The notes under the pieces: model-generated
What the model saw: the letters and a program-made list of their open reading frames with translations, nothing else
The model's database searches: none
What the model was told of the DNA's origin: nothing
NCBI GenBank assembly: GCA_947165745.1
Contig: CAMVBO010000056.1
Coordinates: 1-8,362, forward strand
Reading direction: 5' to 3'
From: an uncultured Clostridia bacterium
GTDB taxonomy: Bacteria; Bacillota_A; Clostridia; Christensenellales; Aristaeellaceae
DNA length: 8,362 bases
Shown: in pieces, positions 1 to 4,291 of the stretch
How positions within the stretch are numbered: the first letter of the stretch is position 1
Layout: each line of letters starts with the position of its first letter
Program-made: the position numbers and the translations under genes

Positions 1-2
1 TC

Positions 3-152
3 AAAAAGGAATTCGGCTTCATGGTGGGCTACAAGAACCGCGAAATCGTCAAGGTGCCCCTGAAAGACGTGGCCGGCAAGCTGAAGATGGTCGACCCGGA
101 CGCCTCCATCATCAAGGAAGCCAAGATGCTCGGCATCAGCTTCGGTGACTGA
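3..152 (+). CDS. 6-phosphofructokinase, C-terminal end (partial)
   Basis: This is an open frame entering from the left edge and ending at TGA 150-152, giving 49 residues that run from KKEFGFMVGYKNREIVKVPL to a final LGISFGD. The pattern 'MVGYKNREIVKVPL...AGKLK.VDP...KEAK..GISFGD' is how I recall the C-terminus of the phosphofructokinases common in Clostridia; this is recognition from memory. The enzyme phosphorylates fructose 6-phosphate to fructose 1,6-bisphosphate, the committed step of glycolysis, in the cytoplasm. The nucleotide- and sugar-binding residues lie outside the window, so whether ATP or pyrophosphate is the phosphoryl donor cannot be decided, and no symbol is given. The codon use is GC-rich like the other metabolic genes here. 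A repeat hairpin begins 9 bases after the stop and may help end transcription. Confidence 0.72.
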   Translation, partial: KKEFGFMVGYKNREIVKVPLKDVAGKLKMVDPDASIIKEAKMLGISFGD

Positions 153-160
153 CGAAAAAA

Positions 161-188
161 TGAGATTTGGGGACGGTTCCTTTTCTCA
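161..188 (+). repeat. GGACGGTT-loop hairpin repeat, single copy (R1)
   Basis: A 28-base unit with outer arms TGAGATTTGG and CCTTTTCTCA around the 8-base loop core GGACGGTT. The outer five and inner two base pairs match; the middle three are T-T mismatches, so this is a decayed copy. Twelve bases downstream, TGAGATAAGGA (200-210) looks like the first half of an opposite-facing copy that then diverges, so R1 plus this half-copy may be the remnant of an inverted pair like those at 258-332 and 1065-1138. Confidence 0.7.
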
Positions 189-218
189 CTTTTCTGGGAT
201 GAGATAAGGAGCACCTGT

Positions 219-245
219 GGGAATAGGGGATTACTTCCTATTCCC
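219..245. repeat. Diverged hairpin related to the GGACGGTT repeat
   Basis: GGGAATAGG (219-227) and CCTATTCCC (237-245) are a perfect 9-bp inverted repeat around the loop GGATTACTT. The inner part GGGGATTACTTCC parallels the GGGGACGGTTCC core of the neighbouring repeats with a few changes, and the stem is intact. It is either a diverged family member or an unrelated hairpin; the shared architecture and location favour the former. Confidence 0.45.
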
Positions 246-257
246 TTTCATCTGTTT

Positions 258-332
258 TGAGACGATGGGGACGGTTCCTTGTCTCACTCTGCCCACGGGA
301 AAAATGAGATGGGGAACCGTCCCCTTTTGTCA
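258..332. repeat. REP-doublet-like inverted pair of GGACGGTT hairpins (left pair)
   Basis: Two copies face each other. The first, 258-286, has arms TGAGACGATGG and CCTTGTCTCA around GGACGGTT; its outer six pairs are perfect and one base is bulged. The second, 305-332, has arms TGAGATGGGG and CCTTTTGTCA around the reverse complement AACCGTCC, with two mismatches and two possible G-T pairs. They are separated by exactly 18 bases (287-304), the same spacing as in the right pair at 1065-1138. The cores GGGGACGGTTCC and GGAACCGTCCCC are perfectly complementary, so the pair could fold either as two small hairpins or as one larger stem. The layout matches REP doublets (REPINs), which are mobilised by RAYT transposases in other bacteria; no transposase lies in this window. 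Confidence 0.75.
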
Positions 333-338
333 TAGATC

Positions 339-346
339 GGAGGGAG
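339..346 (+). promoter_or_regulatory. Ribosome binding site fixing the start of the 352-1110 gene
   Basis: GGAGGGAG lies about 7 bases before ATG 352. This decides the start: the same frame stays open back to 217, but that extension only reads through the repeat copies and has no comparable ribosome site before it. Confidence 0.75.
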
Positions 347-351
347 TAAAA

Positions 352-1110
352 ATGCCAGTTTGGCAGGAAAAGGTCAAAAGGGAATTAATCAGGGCGGGGT
401 TTATTAACAAAAAGAATGTATTCTTCCGGATTCGCGGAGATGGAATATTACAGATCATCAAAATGGATAAAACTTCCCGAGATACAGATCCAGAATTAAT
501 GATAGGGCTGCAGTCTATGTACAGTGAGCTATTAGAGCAATGGCTAACCCCAGCACATTGCATTCCCCGATACTCTATCATGTTGTTTTCTGGTGGACAG
601 AGCATCCACCGTACTATACCAATAATTGGTGACGAAGTTCGGTTTATAGATGTGGAGAAATCGGAACAATGTGAAATTCTCCTTACAGCAGCATTGCCGC
701 GATTAGATAATGTGGAATCCCAAAGGGATCTTCTTGATATCTTATTTGAGATAGAAAGCATTAGTGGTTGTATTGTTTGGAACGATATACAAAAATATGC
801 TCCCTTCATGTGCGTAAACGATTATGTCAATGCATGCAAAGTAATTACAAGTATATTAGATCAACACGAGTTTGCAGAGAAGACAAAGCGACAGTTTTTT
901 TCGAGTATTGGCAAGCCTTACATTATCCCTCATTTTGCGTTGGAGGAAAACGCAAAACTAAATACATTATTAAACTTGGCGAGGCAAAAGGACCCGGAAG
1001 CCATACAAAACTATTTGATTAAGAACTATAAGAAGAACATAACTCTACTTCAGAAACACATTCCTGAGATAGGGGGACGGTTCCCTATCTCACTAACAAC
1101 ATCCGAATAA
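352..1110 (+). CDS. Hypothetical protein in AT-rich island, C-terminus encoded by repeat
   Basis: This encodes a 252-residue protein that I do not recognise. No signal peptide or membrane segment is visible, so it is probably cytoplasmic. The N-terminal part (an amphipathic start, then GFINKKNVFFRIRGDGILQI at about residues 20-40) vaguely resembles DUF4304-type proteins, where a short helix is followed by a strand reading 'F.R...g.lQ.i'; this is a weak hunch. The middle is acidic and helix-rich and the C-terminal quarter is lysine- and asparagine-rich. Base composition is near 40% GC against 60-65% in its neighbours, with AT-ending codons, which suggests acquisition from elsewhere. Copies of the GGACGGTT repeat bracket it on both sides. 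Residues 239-252 (EIGGRFPISLTTSE) and the TAA stop lie inside the right-hand repeat pair, so the original C-terminus may have been replaced when the repeat arrived. No partner gene is evident. The reading frame is intact, which argues against simple decay. Confidence 0.7.
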   Translation: MPVWQEKVKRELIRAGFINKKNVFFRIRGDGILQIIKMDKTSRDTDPELMIGLQSMYSELLEQWLTPAHCIPRYSIMLFSGGQSIHRTIPIIGDEVRFIDVEKSEQCEILLTAALPRLDNVESQRDLLDILFEIESISGCIVWNDIQKYAPFMCVNDYVNACKVITSILDQHEFAEKTKRQFFSSIGKPYIIPHFALEENAKLNTLLNLARQKDPEAIQNYLIKNYKKNITLLQKHIPEIGGRFPISLTTSE

Positions 1111-1138
1111 TGAGATAAGGAACCGTCCCCTTATCTCA
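1065..1138. repeat. REP-doublet-like inverted pair of GGACGGTT hairpins (right pair)
   Basis: The first copy, 1065-1092, has perfect 10-bp arms TGAGATAGGG and CCCTATCTCA around GGACGGTT. The second, 1111-1138, has perfect 10-bp arms TGAGATAAGG and CCTTATCTCA around AACCGTCC. The spacer is 18 bases (1093-1110) and ends exactly at the TAA stop of the upstream gene. The two copies match each other as inverted repeats at 26 of 28 positions, and the two differences form a compensatory G-C to A-T exchange in the stem. The first copy is translated as the C-terminus of the upstream gene. The pair may also act as a transcription attenuator between that gene and the radical SAM gene, although no U-tract follows. 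Confidence 0.85.
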
Positions 1139-1165
1139 ATAAACACGACTACAGGAGGCCCGCTC

Positions 1166-2290
1166 ATGTACATCTCCAAAGCCGACGCCCTCACCTGGTT
1201 CACCTTCTTCTCCCAGCTCCCCGACGACGAGCCCCTGCTCCCCCGGCAACAGGAGATCGCCCTGGCGACCCTGTCCCAGATCGAACTGGCCGAGGAGGCC
1301 CGCATCCAAAAACTCCGCGACGCCATTCCTGGCCTCAAATCCCTGGACGGCCGCACCTTCTATGTGGGCGACGACGCCCGCTTCCCCAAGGGCTGCCGCT
1401 CCTGCCTGCTGGGCACGGGCCTGAGCGCCATTCGCAAGACCAACCGCTGCAACCTCAACTGCCGCTTCTGCTATGACTACGGCGAGATGGACCTCCAGCC
1501 CCCCATCGGCGAGGGCTTCTGGGAGATCGGCGGCACCAAGTTCCGGGAGGAGGATCTGCCGCTGCTGTTTGCCATGGGCAAAAAGCCCACCGGCGTCGCC
1601 TATGTCTACCTGGAACCCTTCATGGAGATCGAAAAATACTACGGCGTCGTCTCCAAATTCCGCGAAGCCGGCGTTTACCAGCACATGTACACCAACGGCA
1701 CCCTGGCCACCGTGGAAAACCTCCGCGCCCTGGGCGAGGCCGGTCTCGACGAGCTGCGCTTCAACCTGGGGGCCAGCGGCTGCGCCGACAAGGTGATCGA
1801 GGCCATCGCCATCGCGAAAAAACACATCCCCATGGTGGGCATCGAAACCCCCATGACGCCGGAGCTCTACGAAACCTTCCTTAAAAAACAGTCCGCCATC
1901 CTGGCCACCGGCCTGGATTTTATGAACTGCGCGGAGCTGCACCTGAACCCCAACAACATCGAAAACTACTGGGGCGAAAATATGTACGTCTATCGCCAGG
2001 GCTATCTGTCCCCCACCTTCAGCCATGAGCTGACGCTGAAGCTCATGCGGCGCGCCGCCGAGGAGCATTGGCCCATCGCCGTGCACGACTGCTGCAACCG
2101 CACCAAGTTCGCCCGGGATTTGAACCTGCGCGTCCACGAGGGCGGCTGGTTCGGCGCCAGCGGCTATGGCATGGAGTTCCCCGCCATCCCCTACGCCGCG
2201 TTCCTGCCTATCCTCTCGGACCCCGACTTTCCCTTCCTTCGCGAAGAACCCCTCCCCGCCGGCTATCGCCCGGACGACATCGTGCTGTAG
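1166..2290 (+). CDS. Radical SAM protein, uncharacterised family
   Basis: This encodes a 374-residue protein with the canonical radical SAM signature NRCNLNCRFCYD; Cys95, Cys99 and Cys102 form CX3CX2C, which binds the [4Fe-4S] cluster that cleaves S-adenosylmethionine to a 5'-deoxyadenosyl radical. Later barrel landmarks are YVYLEP, YTNGT and GLDELRFNL, consistent with a partial (beta/alpha)6 barrel at about residues 90-290. About 90 residues of mostly helical sequence precede the barrel. Two further cysteine groups stand out: CRSC (Cys77, Cys80), just before the barrel, and HDCCN (Cys309, Cys310), towards the C-terminus; together they could hold an auxiliary cluster or metal. ATG 1166 follows AGGAGG by 8 bases. 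No signal peptide is present. The gene begins 27 bases after the upstream repeat pair and is followed by a gap, so it appears to stand alone, and no substrate, peptide precursor or glycyl-radical enzyme is adjacent. Membership of the superfamily is secure; the reaction is unknown. Confidence 0.9.
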   Translation: MYISKADALTWFTFFSQLPDDEPLLPRQQEIALATLSQIELAEEARIQKLRDAIPGLKSLDGRTFYVGDDARFPKGCRSCLLGTGLSAIRKTNRCNLNCRFCYDYGEMDLQPPIGEGFWEIGGTKFREEDLPLLFAMGKKPTGVAYVYLEPFMEIEKYYGVVSKFREAGVYQHMYTNGTLATVENLRALGEAGLDELRFNLGASGCADKVIEAIAIAKKHIPMVGIETPMTPELYETFLKKQSAILATGLDFMNCAELHLNPNNIENYWGENMYVYRQGYLSPTFSHELTLKLMRRAAEEHWPIAVHDCCNRTKFARDLNLRVHEGGWFGASGYGMEFPAIPYAAFLPILSDPDFPFLREEPLPAGYRPDDIVL

Positions 2291-2307
2291 CGGCTTTTCC
2301 CCAATAG

Positions 2308-2350
2308 CCTCCCCACCGCAGTGGGGAGGTGGCCCGCAGGGCCGGTGGGG
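2308..2350. repeat. C/G-rich hairpin element in intergenic gap
   Basis: CCTCCCCAC (2308-2316) and GTGGGGAGG (2321-2329) are a perfect 9-bp stem around CGCA. It is followed directly by a second small hairpin, GGCCC-GCA-GGGCC (2331-2343). In addition, CCCCACC (2311-2317) can pair with GGTGGGG (2344-2350), giving an alternative fold that encloses the second hairpin. There is no U-tract, so it is not a textbook terminator. The 155-base gap between the radical SAM gene and the esterase gene otherwise shows only the esterase ribosome site. The style is that of a dispersed intergenic repeat, but only one copy is in the window. Confidence 0.55.
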
Positions 2351-2445
2351 CGCCTCGCCTCCCGTCCCCTTGCGCCCCCTTCAAAGGAAGCTTTTACGCC
2401 CTGCGCAACCGAAAGATCCCCCAACAACTACAAGGAGGTTCACCC

Positions 2446-3231
2446 ATGGCCCAACTGCAAATCGAATTCTACTCCAACTGCCTCTGCCGCAGAGTTACCT
2501 TCAAAATGCTCCTGCCCAACGACTTCAACAACGATTGGCAGCCCCCGCAAAAGCGCGCGGGGCAGCCCATGAAGGCGCTGTTCCTGCTCCACGGCTACAC
2601 CGGCTCGGCCTATAACTGGGTGCCGGAGCACCTGGCCACCCTCTACAACTTCGCCATCATCATGCCAAACGGCGAAAACGGCTTCTGGGTGGACGGCCTC
2701 TCCACCGGCCATCGCTACGGCGCATTCCTGGGCCAGGAGCTGCCCGCCTACATCCGCAAGACCTTCCACCTGTCCATGGCTCCGGAGGACACCTTCATCA
2801 TGGGCCTGTCCATGGGCGGCTTCGGCGCGCTGCACACCGCGCTGGCCTATCCCGACCGCTTCGGCAAGGTGGCCGCGCTGTCCAGCGCCCTCATCATCCA
2901 CGACAAGGCCCACATGAAGCCGGGCGACCCGGACACCCACGCCAATTACGAATATTACCGCGAATGCTTCGGCGATCTGGAGACCATCGAACAGAGCCGG
3001 GCCAACCCGGAGATGCTGGTGGATGATCTGCTCTCCGCCAAACGCCCCTTGCCTGAAACCTTCATGGCCTGCGGCACCGAGGATTTTCTCCTTGAAAACA
3101 ACCGCCGGTTCCACCGCTTTCTTCAGGATCGCGGTGTCGATCACCAATACTTTGAATCTCCCGGCAACCACAACGACGAATTCTGGAGCGAATACGCCGT
3201 CAAGATGGTTCACCTGATGTTCGACGAATAA
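2446..3231 (+). CDS. Alpha/beta-hydrolase, esterase D / tributyrin esterase-like
   Basis: This encodes a 261-residue serine esterase of the PF00756 (Esterase) family, which includes acetyl, feruloyl and S-formylglutathione esterases and the EstA-type tributyrin esterases of Firmicutes. The oxyanion-loop motif HGYTG begins at His49; the nucleophile elbow GLSMGG places the catalytic Ser at residue 122; Asp213 in CGTEDF and His242 in PGNHNDEFW complete the expected triad. The PNGENGFW segment is also typical of the family. No signal peptide or lipobox is seen, so it should act in the cytoplasm on short-chain or acetylated esters, perhaps deacetylating imported sugars. ATG 2446 was chosen over the upstream open extension because AAGGAGG (2432-2438) lies 7 bases before it and because the extension is low-complexity intergenic sequence. 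It is convergent with the phosphodiesterase gene. The substrate cannot be inferred further. Confidence 0.9.
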   Translation: MAQLQIEFYSNCLCRRVTFKMLLPNDFNNDWQPPQKRAGQPMKALFLLHGYTGSAYNWVPEHLATLYNFAIIMPNGENGFWVDGLSTGHRYGAFLGQELPAYIRKTFHLSMAPEDTFIMGLSMGGFGALHTALAYPDRFGKVAALSSALIIHDKAHMKPGDPDTHANYEYYRECFGDLETIEQSRANPEMLVDDLLSAKRPLPETFMACGTEDFLLENNRRFHRFLQDRGVDHQYFESPGNHNDEFWSEYAVKMVHLMFDE

Positions 3232-3247
3232 CGGCTTGGCCAAACCA

Positions 3248-3318
3248 AAAGATCCTTTGCTTCACGCAGCATGACAGCATTGCGCAAATTGTCATCCTGA
3301 GCGAAGCGAAGGATCTTT
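3248..3318. repeat. Dispersed-type inverted repeat (CTGAGCGAAGCGAAGGATC family)
   Basis: Two 29-base arms, 3248-3276 (starting AAAGATCC, ending ATGACA) and 3290-3318 (starting TGTCATCC, ending GGATCTTT), are reverse complements at 25 of 29 positions around a 13-base centre. The right arm contains CTGAGCGAAGCGAAGGATC, a sequence I recall as a recurrent intergenic repeat in many unrelated bacteria. It fills the gap between two convergent genes, where such a palindrome could act as a bidirectional terminator or be a miniature non-autonomous element. No target-site duplication is obvious. Confidence 0.75.
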
Positions 3319-3357
3319 CACTTTCCCTGAAAACCACGCTTGCAAAGTTCCCCGGCG

Positions 3358-4176
3358 TCACACCCCGGGCCGCCCCTCTCCCTCGAAAATGCTGATCTCC
3401 CGGCGCTTCTCAACCAGCGCCGCGATCTCCGGAGTATCCACAGTCCAGGCGGCCATAGGCGTTCGGAACAGAAACCGCTGCAAGTGAGGGGAAAAGAACC
3501 CCGGCGCGTTCACGTTGTAGGCCACGAAATCGGGCCGGGACAGGAAGTTGCCCAGCATCCCCGCCATGAAAAACGCCGCCGTGGCGTTTACCTGGGGGCG
3601 ATACCCGGCCATCGCGTCCACCAGCTGCCCGCGCACGACGTGAGGCGCGTGGATGCGAAACCACAGCACGATCAGCGGGTTGAAGGACTCCACCAGGTAC
3701 TCGCCGCTGTAGTCCGCCAGCATATCCATCACCGCCCGGCACAGCGCTCCGTTGTACGGGCCATTCTTGATCTCAATCAACAGCGGCACCCTCCCGCCGA
3801 CGGCCTCCAGCACCTGCCGGAAGGTGGGGATCCGGGCGCTATCGACGCCCGCCAACGGGATGGATCGCAGCTCCTCCAGCGGCACTTCCCACACCTTGCG
3901 GGGGTCGTCCGCCAGCCGAAGCAGGTCGTCGTCGTGGAACACGATGATCTGCCTGTCCTTTGAAAACTGGACGTCCAGCTCCATGCCAAAGCCTGCGTCC
4001 CGCGCAGCCTCAAAGGCGGGCAGGGTATTCTCCACAACGCCCCGCCTCAGGTCGTGCAGCCCGCGATGGGCAAAGCGCTCCCCCCGCCAGCGGCGGCACT
4101 TGGCCTGGTTCAGGCTGGGGTGGGTCAGGAAGGCCAGCGCCGCCAGCGCGATGATGAGCAGTATCCAGATGGACAT
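3358..4176 (-). CDS. Glycerophosphodiester phosphodiesterase, membrane-anchored
   Basis: This encodes a 272-residue GDPD-family enzyme, which hydrolyses glycerophosphodiesters such as glycerophosphocholine or glycerophosphoethanolamine to glycerol 3-phosphate and an alcohol. Residues 3-17 are a hydrophobic helix, probably an uncleaved membrane anchor. The TIM-barrel active site is well preserved: His37-Arg38 (AHRG), Glu49-Asn50-Thr51, Glu66 and Asp68 (MELDVQFSKD), His81-Asp82 (VFHDDDLLR), and Glu135 with Lys137 (LIEIK). AAWTVDTPE near the C-terminus is the usual final barrel motif. This form, with one N-terminal helix and a single GDPD domain, is common in Firmicutes and fits phospholipid head-group or teichoic-acid glycerol recycling at the membrane. 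The start ATG at 4176 follows a G-rich ribosome site (GGGGGGAC). It is transcribed divergently from the GH3 gene through an overlapping promoter pair. The exact head group is unknown. Confidence 0.92.
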   Translation of the reverse strand: MSIWILLIIALAALAFLTHPSLNQAKCRRWRGERFAHRGLHDLRRGVVENTLPAFEAARDAGFGMELDVQFSKDRQIIVFHDDDLLRLADDPRKVWEVPLEELRSIPLAGVDSARIPTFRQVLEAVGGRVPLLIEIKNGPYNGALCRAVMDMLADYSGEYLVESFNPLIVLWFRIHAPHVVRGQLVDAMAGYRPQVNATAAFFMAGMLGNFLSRPDFVAYNVNAPGFFSPHLQRFLFRTPMAAWTVDTPEIAALVEKRREISIFEGEGRPGV

Positions 4177-4208
4177 GGACGTCCCCCCGAGGCAAAAATA
4201 TCAATATC

Positions 4209-4237
4209 ATTATAAACCCCGTCCTGGTCATTGTAAA
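4209..4237 (-). promoter_or_regulatory. Promoter for the glycerophosphodiesterase gene
   Basis: Read on the minus strand, TTTACA (4237-4232) and TATAAT (4214-4209) are separated by 17 bases, an almost ideal sigma-A promoter about 33 bases before the ATG. Its -35 box overlaps that of the opposite promoter. This is a sequence-based prediction. Confidence 0.72.
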
Positions 4238-4248
4238 GAGACGGGTTT
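4214..4248. promoter_or_regulatory. Possible operator: inverted repeat across the divergent promoters
   Basis: AAACCCCGTC (4214-4223) and GACGGGTTT (4240-4248) are inverted repeats that differ by one extra C, centred on the overlapping -35 boxes. The arms fall within the -35/-10 spacers of both promoters, where a bound regulator could affect both genes. No regulator gene is adjacent, so this may be coincidental symmetry. Confidence 0.3.
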
Positions 4249-4259
4249 TCTGGTATGAT
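4231..4259 (+). promoter_or_regulatory. Promoter for the GH3 glycosidase gene
   Basis: TTGTAA (4231-4236) and TATGAT (4254-4259) are separated by 17 bases, and TGG directly before the -10 box makes it an extended -10 promoter. Transcription should start near 4266, giving a short leader before the ribosome site GAGGTGA at 4280-4286. Confidence 0.7.
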
Positions 4260-4291
4260 AGACGCAGGAACACAGAATCGAGGTGAGTGCC

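Noticed and set aside
217..351. Upstream extension of the 352-1110 frame (45 extra residues, beginning MGIGDYF)
   Set aside because: It merely translates the repeat pair at 258-332, and the good ribosome site is at 339-346, just before ATG 352.
330..809. A 159-codon minus-strand frame inside the AT-rich gene
   Set aside because: It has no recognisable family and opposes the well-supported plus-strand gene with its proper ribosome site.
161..1138. A CRISPR array made from the regularly sized repeats
   Set aside because: Copies alternate in orientation, are too few, are separated by a gene, and no cas gene is present.
1136..2137. A 333-codon minus-strand frame antisense to the radical SAM gene
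   Set aside because: Its Val/Ala/Gly/His/Gln-rich composition is the usual antisense shadow of a GC-rich gene; the plus strand carries a clear CX3CX2C enzyme.
1166..2290. Pyruvate formate-lyase activating enzyme
   Set aside because: The CX3CX2C motif fits, but no glycyl-radical enzyme is nearby, and the long N-terminal region and extra cysteines do not match that family as I know it.
2440..3243. A 267-codon minus-strand frame covering the whole esterase gene
   Set aside because: It is an antisense shadow; the plus strand has a complete Ser-Asp-His triad and a ribosome site.
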